Source of the DNA: Phaeospirillum tilakii
GTDB taxonomy: Bacteria; Pseudomonadota; Alphaproteobacteria; Rhodospirillales; Magnetospirillaceae
Direction of reading: 5' to 3'
DNA: 64,000 nt
Assembly: GCF_042683125.1 (NCBI RefSeq)
Contig: NZ_JBHUIY010000003.1
Span: forward strand, 124,001 to 188,000
Shown: positions 1 to 8,108 of the stretch, piece by piece
Layout: each line of letters starts with the position of its first letter
How positions within the stretch are numbered: position 1 is the stretch's first letter
Made by a program: the position numbers and the translations under genes
Notes under the pieces: generated by a model
The model's database searches: none
The model's input: only the letters and a program-made list of their open reading frames with translations
What the model was told of the DNA's origin: nothing

Positions 1-325
1 GCATTTCGCGGCGATAGAGGGCGCGGTCGGCCTGGGCACGCGGCCCCCACACCGCCGGTCCCTTGGCCCGATTCAGCATGCGGAACTGGATCCCGGCGCG
101 GTCGATCACCCGCCCCATCAGCCCGTCGAGGGCATCGATCTCGCGCACGATCTGGCCCTTGGCCAACCCGCCGATCGCCGGGTTGCACGACATCTCGCCA
201 ATGGTGGCGAGACGGTCGGTCACCAGCACGGTGCGGGCTCCGACTCGCGCCGCCGCCGCCGCCGCCTCGCAGCCGGCATGGCCGGCCCCGATCACCACCA
301 CGTCCCATTGTTTCACGTGAAACAT
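1..325 (-). CDS. mnmG: tRNA uridine-5-carboxymethylaminomethyl modification enzyme MnmG (5' part only)
   Basis: MnmG (GidA) is the FAD enzyme that, with MnmE, puts the carboxymethylaminomethyl group on the wobble uridine of certain tRNAs. Only about the first 108 codons are present; the gene runs off the left edge. Visible are the N-terminal start MFHVKQWDVVVIGAGHAGCE with the dinucleotide-binding GAGHAG glycine motif (residues 13-18), then the family signature SCNPAIGGLAKGQIVREIDA and GRVIDRAGIQFRMLNRAKGP. The start ATG is at 325. Its first codons contain a perfect parS palindrome. mnmE lies upstream on the same strand, separated by two hairpin repeats. Beyond the left edge one would expect rsmG-parA-parB from alphaproteobacterial gene order (inference). 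Confidence 0.96.
   Translation of the reverse strand, partial: MFHVKQWDVVVIGAGHAGCEAAAAAARVGARTVLVTDRLATIGEMSCNPAIGGLAKGQIVREIDALDGLMGRVIDRAGIQFRMLNRAKGPAVWGPRAQADRALYRREM
309..324. other. parS centromere site (ParB binding)
   Basis: The 16-mer TGTTTCACGTGAAACA is a perfect palindrome and an exact match to the widely conserved bacterial parS consensus. It lies inside the first six codons of mnmG (M-F-H-V-K-Q). ParB-CTP loads at such sites near the origin so that ParA can segregate the chromosome. The site is about 18 kb from the putative oriC, a normal distance in Alphaproteobacteria. Function is inferred from the exact match and location. Confidence 0.85.
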
Positions 326-344
326 CCTCTTCCTGACTGATCGC

Positions 345-397
345 GCGGGCTGCCGCCCGCACCCGCCCGGAGGCGGAGCCTCCGGACCTCCCCTTTT
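345..397. repeat. Double-hairpin intergenic repeat, diverged family A
   Basis: A GCGGGC/GCCCGC hairpin is followed by the linker ACCCGC and a second hairpin with arms CCGGAGGC and GCCTCCGG, then ACCTCCCCTTTTTT. The architecture equals the family A repeats elsewhere in the window, but the second arm pair has a different sequence, so pairing rather than sequence is conserved. It lies between the 3' end of mnmE and the start of mnmG. Confidence 0.6.
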
Positions 398-482
398 TTC
401 AAGGATTATTCAGGGAGCCCAAGGGTCATGAGCGGACGTGCCAGGCCATGCCCCGCCCTTATACCCCGGAGTTCTGTCAGGA

Positions 483-543
483 ACCAAAAAAGAAGGGGGT
501 CCGGGGCATCGCCCCGGGTGGGTTCACGGGCGACAGCCCGTGC
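483..543. repeat. Family B double-hairpin repeat
   Basis: An A-rich stretch and GGGGGT lead into the CCGGGGC-ATC-GCCCCGG hairpin, then a linker and CACGGGC-GACA-GCCCGTG. This is the second repeat type of the window (other copies at 13561, 33848 and 57194). It ends 11 bases before the mnmE stop codon and may act as its transcript end, though no T-run follows in the mnmE direction. Confidence 0.6.
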
Positions 544-554
544 GTACTCCCCCC

Positions 555-1880
555 TCATTTACCGATGCAGAATTCGCCGAAGATCGCGTCGAGCAATTCC
601 TCGCTATCGACCCGGCCGGTGATCCGGCCCAGTGCCGCCGCCGCCGCCCGCACCGCTTCGGCGGCGAGGCCGAGGTCGCCCCGGGCCGACCAGCCGTCGA
701 GGGCGGCACGGGCTGCCTCGGCGGCGGCGCGGTGCCGGGACCGGGTCAGCAGCGGCGCGGCCCCCCCGGCCAGCCGCTGTTCGAGGGCAAGGGCGAGGTG
801 GTCGAGCAGCGCCTCGATCCCGTCGCCCCGCCGCGCCGACACCGCCAGCGCCGGGCAGCCGGCGACGCAATCGGGCAACGGGGCCGTCACCAGTTCGCTC
901 TTGTTGAGCAGCACCAGGGTGGCGTCGTCGATCATCGCCAGGGTGGCGGCGTCCAGCTCGGGCCAATGGGTAGCGTCGAACACCGCCAGCTTGAGGTCGG
1001 CCTGTTCGGCGCGGCGAAGGGCGCGGCGTACCCCTTCCGCCTCGATCGCCGCCTCGGCCTCGCGCAGGCCGGCGGTATCGGCCAGGATCGCCGGCCAGCC
1101 GCCGAGATCGAGATGGACCTCGATCACGTCGCGGGTGGTGCCGGCCTCGGCCGAGACGATCGCCGCCTCGCGTCCGGCCAGCCGGTTGAGCAGGCTCGAC
1201 TTGCCGGCGTTGGGGGCACCGATCAGGGTGATCTCGACCCCATCGCGTACCGCCTCGCCCCGCCGTCCGGCGGCGAGATGGGCGGCGAGGTCGGCGGCAA
1301 GAGCGGCCGCCTCGGCCTCGACCCGGGCGATCAGATCGTCGGGCAGATCCTCCTCGGCGAAATCGATCGCCGCCTCCAGCCGCGCCGCCAGCCCGACCAG
1401 CCGGGCCCGCCAAGCCTCGACCTCGCGGGCGAGGCCGCCTTCCATCTGCCGCAGCGCCTGCCGGCGCTGGGCGGCGGTTTCGGCCGCGACCAGATCGGCG
1501 ATCGCCTCGGCCTGGCTGAGGTCGATCTTGCCGGCGAGGAAGGCGCGGCGGCTGAACTCGCCCGGCTCGGCCGGACGCAGGCCGAGCCGTTCCAGTGCCG
1601 CCGCCAAAGCGCGGGCGACGGCGCGGCCGCCATGAAGCTGAAGCTCGACCACCGCCTCGCCGGTGAAGCTGTGGGGGGCGGGGAACCACAGCGCCAGCCC
1701 GTCATCGATCGGCTCGCCCGCCGCGTCGCGCAAGCGGACCCGGCCGGCCCGCCGGGGCGGCGGCAGCGGCCGGCCGCTCAGCGCCTCCAGCGCGGCGGCG
1801 CTGCCCGGACCGGACAGCCGCCACACCGCCACCCCGGCCCGCCCCGCCCCGCTGGCGAGGGCATAGATGGTGTCGGTCAT
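555..1880 (-). CDS. mnmE: tRNA modification GTPase MnmE
   Basis: Partner of MnmG in wobble-uridine modification of tRNA. The 441 residues show the N-terminal formyl-THF-binding domain (about 1-115), a helical domain split around the G domain, and the G domain with P-loop GAPNAGKS at 221-228, GTTRD at 247-251, DTAGLRE at 268-274 and NKSE near 326. The C-terminus ends in CIGK, the CxGK motif whose cysteine is essential in the family. Length is close to the usual 445-455. ATG start, one base downstream of the ferredoxin gene stop, so these genes are cotranscribed. In many Alphaproteobacteria rho precedes mnmE; here about 12 kb of other genes lies between them. Confidence 0.97.
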   Translation of the reverse strand: MTDTIYALASGAGRAGVAVWRLSGPGSAAALEALSGRPLPPPRRAGRVRLRDAAGEPIDDGLALWFPAPHSFTGEAVVELQLHGGRAVARALAAALERLGLRPAEPGEFSRRAFLAGKIDLSQAEAIADLVAAETAAQRRQALRQMEGGLAREVEAWRARLVGLAARLEAAIDFAEEDLPDDLIARVEAEAAALAADLAAHLAAGRRGEAVRDGVEITLIGAPNAGKSSLLNRLAGREAAIVSAEAGTTRDVIEVHLDLGGWPAILADTAGLREAEAAIEAEGVRRALRRAEQADLKLAVFDATHWPELDAATLAMIDDATLVLLNKSELVTAPLPDCVAGCPALAVSARRGDGIEALLDHLALALEQRLAGGAAPLLTRSRHRAAAEAARAALDGWSARGDLGLAAEAVRAAAAALGRITGRVDSEELLDAIFGEFCIGK

Positions 1881-1881
1881 C

Positions 1882-2238
1882 TCAGGCGGTCAGCACCGGG
1901 GTCACCGGGCCATCGAGCAGCAGGCGCTCGACCCGCTCGCCCCGGCCGAGATGACGGTCGAGGATCTCGTCGATGTCGGCGATCGAGTCGAAGCGGTACC
2001 ACGCCGCGTCGGGATAGATCACCAGCACCGGCCCCAGCGCGCAGCGGCCAAGACAGCCGGCATTGTTGATCCGCACCTCGCCCAGGCCGAGCTCCTTGGC
2101 CCGGCGCTTGAGATGGTCGCGCGCCGCCGCGCTGCCCCGGTCGCCGCAGCCGCGCCGGGCCTCCTCGGCCGGGCGCTGGTGGGTGCAGACGAAGACATGA
2201 AGGCGATAGTAGGACGCGACGGACTCGGGCGAACTCAC
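1882..2238 (-). CDS. Thioredoxin-like [2Fe-2S] ferredoxin
   Basis: A 118-residue protein of the (2Fe-2S) ferredoxin family with a thioredoxin-like fold. The expected cluster ligands are visible: FVCTHQRP with Cys18, a second cysteine in RGCGDRG, and the paired cysteines of NNAGCLGRCALGP. The following VLVIYPDAAWYRF is typical of the small soluble members of this family. Its start overlaps the stop of the upstream small gene by ATGA, and its stop is one base before mnmE. Electron partners are unknown; a role linked to MnmE cannot be claimed from position alone. Confidence 0.85.
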   Translation of the reverse strand: MSSPESVASYYRLHVFVCTHQRPAEEARRGCGDRGSAAARDHLKRRAKELGLGEVRINNAGCLGRCALGPVLVIYPDAAWYRFDSIADIDEILDRHLGRGERVERLLLDGPVTPVLTA

Positions 2239-2492
2239 GATTTACTCTCCCTGCTGCGACCGCCGGCGGCGGCGAACTGTGACCAGAACATCTTCTGCAA
2301 TTGCTCGATCCCCTGCACCCCGGCGGGCAGCCAGACCTTGAGCATGGTTTCGGGATCGGCGGCGGCGAGACTGGCCGCCATCCGGTCCTGCATCTGGCGC
2401 ATCAGGGCCTGCTGCATCGGCTGAACGTCGGGCAGGCCGAGAAAGGCGCGCAATTCTTCCGGGGTGCACTCGACATCGACGGAGATCTTCAT
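2235..2492 (-). CDS. DUF6489-type small conserved protein
   Basis: An 85-residue protein starting MKISVDVECTPEELRAFLGL and continuing with DVQPMQQALMRQMQDRM, the pattern I associate with the DUF6489 family of alphaproteobacterial proteins of unknown function. It looks soluble and mostly helical, with no cysteine motif or signal peptide. It is the first gene of the leftward unit that continues with the ferredoxin and mnmE; its stop overlaps the ferredoxin start. Family name from memory, function unknown. Confidence 0.75.
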   Translation of the reverse strand: MKISVDVECTPEELRAFLGLPDVQPMQQALMRQMQDRMAASLAAADPETMLKVWLPAGVQGIEQLQKMFWSQFAAAGGRSRESKS

Positions 2493-2628
2493 GACCGCTC
2501 CCTGATCGATCGGGTGAGGGCGAACCGGCCAGGGCGGCGGCTCCGCCTGGGTTCCAGCCTAAGCCGTGGCGCCGGCCGGCGCAATTGCCCCTCCCCTTCC
2601 CCGCCTTGCTGCTGTTATCGTAGCCGCC

Positions 2629-3099
2629 ATGGCTCATCTGTCGTTCCCCTCCCCGCTCGGCCCGCTGACCCTGATCGAAACCGATGGGGCGATCACCGCG
2701 CTGGCCTGGGGTGAGCGGGGGGGCGCGACGGAAACCCCGCTGCTGCGGCAGGCGCGGGACGAGATCGCCGCCTATTTCGCCGGCCGGCTGCGCCGCTTCA
2801 CCCTGCCGCTGACCCCGGCCGGCACCCCGTTCCAGCGCCGGGTGTGGGCGATGCTGGCGGAAATCCCGTTCGGCCAGACCCGCAGTTACGGCGACCTCGC
2901 CCGGGAACTCGATTCGGGCCCCCGCGCCATCGGCGGCGCCTGCGGCCGCAATCCGATTCCGCTGCTGATCCCCTGCCACCGCGTGCTGACCGCCGACGGC
3001 CGCCTGGGCGGCTATTCCGGCCAGGGCGGCCTCGCCACCAAGGCGCGGCTGCTGCGCCATGAAGGGGCGATCCCGCCCGAGCCGGCCGGTCCGGGTTGA
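2629..3099 (+). CDS. ogt: Methylated-DNA--[protein]-cysteine S-methyltransferase
   Basis: Suicide repair protein that takes the alkyl group from O6-alkylguanine onto its own cysteine. The 156 residues contain the catalytic motif IPCHRV, the helix-turn-helix recognition segment FGQTRSYGDLA and the arginine-finger region GACGRNPIPLLIPC, followed by GGYSGQGGLATKARLL. There is no N-terminal Ada metal-binding domain, so this is the Ogt/AGT type. The ATG at 2629 gives the standard N-terminus MAHLSFPSPLGPLTL; a GTG at 2566 would add an atypical extension. It is divergent from the mnmE unit. Confidence 0.93.
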   Translation: MAHLSFPSPLGPLTLIETDGAITALAWGERGGATETPLLRQARDEIAAYFAGRLRRFTLPLTPAGTPFQRRVWAMLAEIPFGQTRSYGDLARELDSGPRAIGGACGRNPIPLLIPCHRVLTADGRLGGYSGQGGLATKARLLRHEGAIPPEPAGPG

Positions 3100-3123
3100 G
3101 CTTCGCCACCGTCTTGCTAGAAT
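3096..3123 (+). promoter_or_regulatory. Candidate sigma-70-type promoter of the 3158 gene
   Basis: TTGAGC at 3096-3101 and an extended -10 TGCTAGAAT (TAGAAT at 3118-3123) are spaced 16 bases apart. The -35 overlaps the ogt stop codon. Similar TGCTA-type elements precede bamD and other genes in this window. Confidence 0.4.
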
Positions 3124-3157
3124 AGCCGCCATCACGCATCGCGAGAGGACGCCTTCA

Positions 3158-3547
3158 GTGAGTCAGGGCAAGGTTGGCAAGTCGGTCGCGACCGCGTTGT
3201 GCCTGCTGTGGATCGGCTGGGGGGTATGGAGCCAGTTTCTCCTGCCCGCCGACGAACTGGAAAATCACAGCTCGCTGTCGGTGCGCGACCGGCTGAGCGA
3301 CTGCACCGGCACCTTCCAGCAACGCTACGATTGCAAGAACGCGATCGTGATCGCCACCGATCGCGGCAATTTCTTCAACGTCATCGGCCGGATCCTGATC
3401 ATCGTGCTGCCGCCCCTGCTGGTGGCGGGGGCGTGGCGGCTGGTGACCCGGCCGCGCGATGACGGCGAGGGCGGCGGCAACGAGGAATGGTCGGACCCCT
3501 ACGGCACGCCGCGCCGGCGCTATCACCGCCGTACCGGCCGTCACTGA
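3158..3547 (+). CDS. Hypothetical small membrane protein
   Basis: I do not recognise a family for this 129-residue protein. Two hydrophobic segments are visible: ATALCLLWIGWGVWSQFLL near the N-terminus and FNVIGRILIIVLPPLLVAGAW around residues 70-90. The loop between them carries two cysteines (SDCTGTF and RYDCKNA), and the C-terminal tail is charged and glycine-rich. The GTG at 3158 has a GAGAGGA ribosome-binding site at good distance; an upstream ATG in frame would overlap ogt. Two membrane spans would put the cysteine loop outside the cytoplasm (inference). Confidence 0.65.
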   Translation: MSQGKVGKSVATALCLLWIGWGVWSQFLLPADELENHSSLSVRDRLSDCTGTFQQRYDCKNAIVIATDRGNFFNVIGRILIIVLPPLLVAGAWRLVTRPRDDGEGGGNEEWSDPYGTPRRRYHRRTGRH

Positions 3548-3574
3548 TCATCCTCACAAGCGGGAGGCGCGACG

Positions 3575-4354
3575 ATGGCGCTGGTGCGATTCGAACAAAA
3601 GGGCTTCCTCGTCATCCTGACGATGGCCCATCAGCAACGCCGCAACGTGCTGGGCGAGGCGCTGATCGGCGAGATCATCGCCGGGCTGGAACAGGCGCGC
3701 GCGGTCAAGGCGCGTTGCGTGATCCTGCGCGCCGAACCGGGCGTCGCGGTGTGGTCGGCCGGGCATGACATCGGCGAACTGCCCCACACCCACCGCGACC
3801 CGCTCGGCTGGGGCGATCCGCTGCGGGTGGTGATCCGCGCCATCGAGGAATTCCCCGCCCCGGTGATCGCCCTGCTCGAAGGCGGCGTGTGGGGCGGCGC
3901 GTTCGAAATGGCGCTGGCCTGCGACATCCTGGTCGCCACCCCCGGCGTCCATTTCGCCATCACCCCGGCCAAGCTGGGCATCCCCTACAACATTTCCGGC
4001 CTGCTGACCTTCGTCAACGCCGCCAGCCTGCATGCGGTGCGCGAAATGGTGTTCACCGCCCAGCCGATCAGCGCCGAGCGCGCCCACGCGCTGGGCATGG
4101 TCAACCATCTCCAGCCGGCCGACCGCATCACCGCCTTCTGCGAGGACATGGCGGCCGGAATCTGCAAGCTCGCCCCGCTGGCGATCGCGGTGATGAAGGA
4201 GGAATTGCGGGTGCTGGTCGCCGCCCACGCCATCACGCCGCGGATGTTCGAGCGGGTCCAGGGCCTGCGCCGCCAGATCTATGACGGCGAGGATTATATC
4301 GAGGGTATTAACGCTTTCCGGGAAAAACGTTCACCTAATTTCTCTGGAAAATAA
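3575..4354 (+). CDS. Methylmalonyl-CoA decarboxylase-like enoyl-CoA hydratase family protein
   Basis: A crotonase-fold protein of 259 residues, close to the 261 of E. coli ScpB (YgfG). It shares stretches characteristic of that enzyme: VWSAGHDIGELP, the oxyanion-hole region EGGVWGGAFE, LGIPYNISG, APLAIAVMKEELRVL and the C-terminal EDYIEGINAFREKRSPNF. ScpB converts methylmalonyl-CoA to propionyl-CoA. GGGAGG precedes the ATG. No other propionate gene is adjacent, so the exact substrate remains inference. The 3' end is followed at once by a family A repeat pair. Confidence 0.85.
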   Translation: MALVRFEQKGFLVILTMAHQQRRNVLGEALIGEIIAGLEQARAVKARCVILRAEPGVAVWSAGHDIGELPHTHRDPLGWGDPLRVVIRAIEEFPAPVIALLEGGVWGGAFEMALACDILVATPGVHFAITPAKLGIPYNISGLLTFVNAASLHAVREMVFTAQPISAERAHALGMVNHLQPADRITAFCEDMAAGICKLAPLAIAVMKEELRVLVAAHAITPRMFERVQGLRRQIYDGEDYIEGINAFREKRSPNFSGK

Positions 4355-4360
4355 AAAAGA

Positions 4361-4485
4361 GCGGGCTCTGCCCGCACCCGCCAAGGGCCGCAAGGCCCTT
4401 GGATCCCATGCCTTGTCCTCGCCACACCCGACCATCGACGGGTTCCAAGGGCCCTCGGCCCTTGGCGGGCGTGGGCGGAGCCCAC
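4361..4485. repeat. Inverted pair of family A double-hairpin repeats
   Basis: Copy 1 (4361-4407, forward): GCGGGCTCTGCCCGC, linker, then CCAAGGGCC-GCAA-GGCCCTTGG and ATCCC. Copy 2 (4440-4485, reverse): GGTTCCAAGGGCC, CGGCCCTTGG, then GTGGGC/GCCCAC arms. About 30 unique bases separate them, including part of the ACCCGACCATC block seen in the longer copies at 10752 and 21376. The pair lies between two convergent genes. Confidence 0.85.
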
Positions 4486-4491
4486 ATCCTG

Positions 4492-6012
4492 TTATTTTTT
4501 CTTCGCCCCCAACGCGGCTTCGAGCGCGTCGGCGACGGTGCGCATCACCTTGACCCGGGCATGGGGCTTGGAATTGGCTTCGACCAGGGTCCAGGGGGCG
4601 TTGTGGGTCGAGGTGCGCTCGACCATGTCATTGACCGCCTGCTCGTAGAGCCCCCATTTCTCGCGGTTGCGCCAATCCTCCTCGGTCAGCTTCCATTTCT
4701 TGTAATCGATCTCGCCCCGGGCGGTGAAGCGGGCCAATTGTTCCTCGGCGGTGATGTGCAGCCAGAATTTGCACAGCACGATGCCGTGCCCGGTCAGCTG
4801 CTGTTCGAAATCGTTGATCTCGCCATAGGCGCGGCGCCACGCCTCGCCGGAACAGAAGCCTTCGACCCGCTCGACCAGCACCCGTCCGTACCAGGAGCGG
4901 TCGAACACCGTCACCCGGCCGGCGCGGGCGAGATGGCGCCAGAACCGCCACAGATAATGATGGGCCCGTTCCTCCTCGGTCGGGGCGGCGATCGGGATCA
5001 CCTGATAATCCCGCGCGTTGAGGGCGTTGGTCAGCCGGCGGATGGTGCCGCCCTTCCCCGCCGCGTCCCAACCCTCGAACACCAGCACGGTGGACAGCCG
5101 GGTTTCGATGGCGCGGCGATAGAGCAGCGCCAGCCGGGCGCGCTGCTCCTGCAACGCCTGGGCATAGAGGGCGGGATCGAGCGCCACCGTCATGTCGAGC
5201 GAGGACAGGATCGACGGCTGCGGCGGCAACGCGGCGGTCACCGCCGAGCCGTTGTCGCGGCTCTCGTCGCGCAGTTCGGCATCGACCTTGCGCGCGGCGG
5301 AGCGGGCGGCGAGATGGGACCCAATCGCCGCCTTCAGCGTCTCCAGCACCACCGCGGAGCGATAACGCTGGTCGGCACCCTCGACGATCCGCCAGGGGGC
5401 ATGGCCCTTGCTGGTCTGCATGATGATCCGCTCGGCGGCGGCAAGGAACTTGTCGTACTGCTCGTAATGCTTCCAGTCGGTCTCGCTGACCTGCCACGCG
5501 GTCAGCGGGTCCTTCTCCAGGCTTTTCAGCCGCTTCTTCTGGGCCGGCTGTGACAGATGCATCCAGAATTTGAGGATCAGCGCCCCTTCGTCGGCCAGGG
5601 TCTTCTCGAAGCGCAGGATCGGCGCCAGCGCCTCGTCGAGTTCGGCCGGGGTCAGCCTGCCCTGTACCCGGTCGATCAGCGGAGCATGATACCAGGAGGA
5701 CAGGAACAGCCCGATCTTGCCCTTGGGCGGCAGGTCGCGCCAGAACCGCCAGAACGGCGGCCGCTCCGCCTCCTCGTCCGAGGCGGCGCCATAGGCCCGC
5801 GTCTCGATCCAGCGCGGGTCCATCCATTCGTTGATCAGGTTGACCGTCTCGTTCTTGCCGGCGCCATCGACCCCGGCGAAGACGATGATCACCGGGAAAT
5901 CGGCCCCGCGCAGCTGCTGCTGCAATTCCAGCAGCTCGGTGCGCAGCGCGGGGGCGAGGGCGTCGAAATCCTCGCGCGAGATCTTGCGTCCCAGTTCCGC
6001 CGCCTCGAACAT
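4492..6012 (-). CDS. pap: Polyphosphate:AMP phosphotransferase (two-domain PPK2 family)
   Basis: Uses polyphosphate to phosphorylate AMP to ADP. The 506 residues are two tandem PPK2 domains, each with its own P-loop: GVDGAGKN at 47-54 in the N-terminal half and GWDAAGKGG near 312 in the C-terminal half. Further family motifs are SSWYHAPL and FDRSWYGR (lid/catalytic Arg-Tyr region) and KFWMHLS / KFWLHIT. In characterised class II PPK2 proteins the C-terminal half carries activity. The ATG at 6012 has a GGGGAGGGG ribosome-binding site; an in-frame start 33 bases further out lacks one. The gene ends next to a repeat and is divergent from the polysaccharide operon. Confidence 0.9.
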   Translation of the reverse strand: MFEAAELGRKISREDFDALAPALRTELLELQQQLRGADFPVIIVFAGVDGAGKNETVNLINEWMDPRWIETRAYGAASDEEAERPPFWRFWRDLPPKGKIGLFLSSWYHAPLIDRVQGRLTPAELDEALAPILRFEKTLADEGALILKFWMHLSQPAQKKRLKSLEKDPLTAWQVSETDWKHYEQYDKFLAAAERIIMQTSKGHAPWRIVEGADQRYRSAVVLETLKAAIGSHLAARSAARKVDAELRDESRDNGSAVTAALPPQPSILSSLDMTVALDPALYAQALQEQRARLALLYRRAIETRLSTVLVFEGWDAAGKGGTIRRLTNALNARDYQVIPIAAPTEEERAHHYLWRFWRHLARAGRVTVFDRSWYGRVLVERVEGFCSGEAWRRAYGEINDFEQQLTGHGIVLCKFWLHITAEEQLARFTARGEIDYKKWKLTEEDWRNREKWGLYEQAVNDMVERTSTHNAPWTLVEANSKPHARVKVMRTVADALEAALGAKKK

Positions 6013-6188
6013 CGCGCCCCTCCCCGGTCGTCCCCGAACCTCCAAACAGCATGGGCCGAAAGATAGGGGTCGGCAAGGTCGAATCCGTCCATCCGGCGCG
6101 GTCGCGACGCCGCCACCACCGTCAGTTCCGTGACAGGGGGGGAAATCCGGGCTAAAAGAGGCGCCGTGAAGACTCCCGAGGTCAGGGA

Positions 6189-8102
6189 ATGAAGTTCAAG
6201 CCGTCGCGCGCCCATGTCGCCTTCGCCCACGATGTCGTCATGGCCGCGTCCTCGTTCGTCGCCGCGCTCTATCTGCGGCTGGGCGACGGGCTGTGGCTGC
6301 TGTGGAGCAACGGCGATCTGCTGCTCGGCGTCGTGCTGTTCGTCGCCGTCGCGGTGCCGGTGTTCCTGTCGCTGCGCCTGTATCGCGGGGTGTGGCGCTA
6401 TGCCTCGACCAACGACATGGTCGGGCTGGTGCGCGCCGCCACCCTGACGGTGACCGCGTTCACCGTGCTGCTGTTCCTGGTCAACCGGTTGCAGACGCTG
6501 CCGCGCTCGGTGCTGATCATCAACTGGCTGGTGCTGCTGATCCTGCTGGGCGGGCCGCGCTTCATCTACCGCAATTTCAAGGATCGCCGTCAGGCCCGCC
6601 GCTTCGCCAATCCCGACGCGGTGCCGGCGCTGCTGGTCGGCGCCGGCGACGAGGCCGAGCTGTTCATCCGCGCCACCCGCTCGGCGGTGGCGGAATACCG
6701 CGCCGTCGGCGTGGTCAGCCCGCGCGGCGCCCGGGTCGGCCGCAACATCCACGGCATCGAGGTGCTGGGGGCGATCGACGAACTGGCCGAGGTGGTGGCC
6801 GAACTGCGCCGGCGCGGACAGGCGCCACAGCGGCTGATCATCACCGATCACGGCCTCGACGGCGCCACCGTCCGCGCCTTGCTCGACGAGGCCGACCGGC
6901 TCGGCCTCGCGCTGGGGCGGATCCCGCGCCTGACCGAGCTGAACGGCGTCGATGAGACCGTGCCGATCCGGCCGATCGCGGTCGAGGATCTGCTCGGCCG
7001 GCCGCAGCAGGCGCTCGACCGCAGCGGGCTGGAGGCAATGATTCGCGGCCGGCGGGTGATGGTCACCGGGGCCGGCGGCTCGATCGGCTCGGAACTGGTG
7101 CGCCAGATCGCCGCCTGCGGCCCCGAGCGGCTGGTGCTGTTCGAGGCCTGCGAGTTCAATCTCTACAGCATCGATCAGGAACTGACGGCGCTGCCCAACG
7201 CCCCGCGCGTGGTGCCGCTGCTGGGCGACGTGCGGATGGCGGCCCGGGTCGGCGAGGCGATGGACACCCACCGCCCCGAACTGGTGTTCCACGCCGCCGC
7301 CCTCAAGCATGTGCCGATGGTCGAACGCAATCCCGAGGAAGGGATCCTGACCAACGCCGTCGGCACCCGGATCGTCGCCGATGCCTGCGTCGCCGCCGGG
7401 GTGCGGGTGATGGTGCAGATCTCGACCGACAAGGCGGTCAATCCCACCAACGTGATGGGGGCGACCAAGCGGGTGGCCGAGATGTACGCCCAGGCGCTCG
7501 ATCTCGCCGCCGGGGGCAATCCGGGCGGCACCCGCTTTGTCACCGTCCGCTTCGGCAACGTGCTGGGCTCGACCGGCTCGGTGGTGCCGCTGTTCCAGAA
7601 GCAGCTTGCCGCCGGCGGGCCGCTGACCGTCACCCACCCCGAGATGACCCGCTATTTCATGACCGTGCGCGAGGCGGTCGAGCTGGTGTTGCAGGCCTCG
7701 CGCCTCGGCGCCACCGACGCCGCCTATCGCGGCAAGATCTTCGTGCTCGACATGGGCGAGCCGGTGCGGATCGTCGATCTGGCCCGCCAGATGATCCGCC
7801 TCGCCGGACTGCGCCCCGACCACGACATCTCGATCGCCTTCACCGGCCTGCGTCCGGGCGAAAAACTGTTCGAGGAGATCTTCCACGGCGCCGAGCCGCC
7901 GGTCGCCACCGGCGAGCCCGGCCTGCTGCTGGCCGCGCCGCGCGCGGTCGAGGCGGTGCCGCTCGGCCGCGCCATCGACGAGTTGCGCGAGGCCAGTCTG
8001 GCCCGGCGCGGCGAGGCGGCGCTGGCCCTGCTGCGCCGGCTGGTGCCGGAATATCAGCCGTCGCGGGCCGGGGCCGCCCCCGCCGCCCCGGCGACGGAGT
8101 AG
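6189..8102 (+). CDS. Membrane-bound nucleoside-diphosphate-sugar 4,6-dehydratase (CapD/PglF/WbpM type)
   Basis: Probably dehydrates UDP-GlcNAc or a similar nucleotide sugar as a first step to deoxyamino sugars of a surface polysaccharide. The 637 residues have four hydrophobic segments in the first 130, a CoA-binding-like middle domain, and a C-terminal extended SDR domain with NAD-binding GAGGSIGSE near 292. The motif STDKAVNPTNVMGATKR is typical of large WbpM-like dehydratases, where Met replaces the usual SDR tyrosine. The fold ends with GLRPGEKLFEE. It is the first of three rightward genes (6 bases to the next), all suited to extracellular polysaccharide synthesis. Exact sugar not known. 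Confidence 0.9.
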   Translation: MKFKPSRAHVAFAHDVVMAASSFVAALYLRLGDGLWLLWSNGDLLLGVVLFVAVAVPVFLSLRLYRGVWRYASTNDMVGLVRAATLTVTAFTVLLFLVNRLQTLPRSVLIINWLVLLILLGGPRFIYRNFKDRRQARRFANPDAVPALLVGAGDEAELFIRATRSAVAEYRAVGVVSPRGARVGRNIHGIEVLGAIDELAEVVAELRRRGQAPQRLIITDHGLDGATVRALLDEADRLGLALGRIPRLTELNGVDETVPIRPIAVEDLLGRPQQALDRSGLEAMIRGRRVMVTGAGGSIGSELVRQIAACGPERLVLFEACEFNLYSIDQELTALPNAPRVVPLLGDVRMAARVGEAMDTHRPELVFHAAALKHVPMVERNPEEGILTNAVGTRIVADACVAAGVRVMVQISTDKAVNPTNVMGATKRVAEMYAQALDLAAGGNPGGTRFVTVRFGNVLGSTGSVVPLFQKQLAAGGPLTVTHPEMTRYFMTVREAVELVLQASRLGATDAAYRGKIFVLDMGEPVRIVDLARQMIRLAGLRPDHDISIAFTGLRPGEKLFEEIFHGAEPPVATGEPGLLLAAPRAVEAVPLGRAIDELREASLARRGEAALALLRRLVPEYQPSRAGAAPAAPATE

Positions 8103-8108
8103 CGCGCG

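Noticed and set aside
438..2069. Long plus-strand frame opposite mnmE
   Set aside because: Antisense shadow of mnmE with low-complexity Arg/Gly/Pro translation.
4361..4485. Reading the family A hairpins simply as intrinsic terminators
   Set aside because: Most copies lack a following T-run, occur within genes or upstream of genes, and include flanking sequence unrelated to termination.
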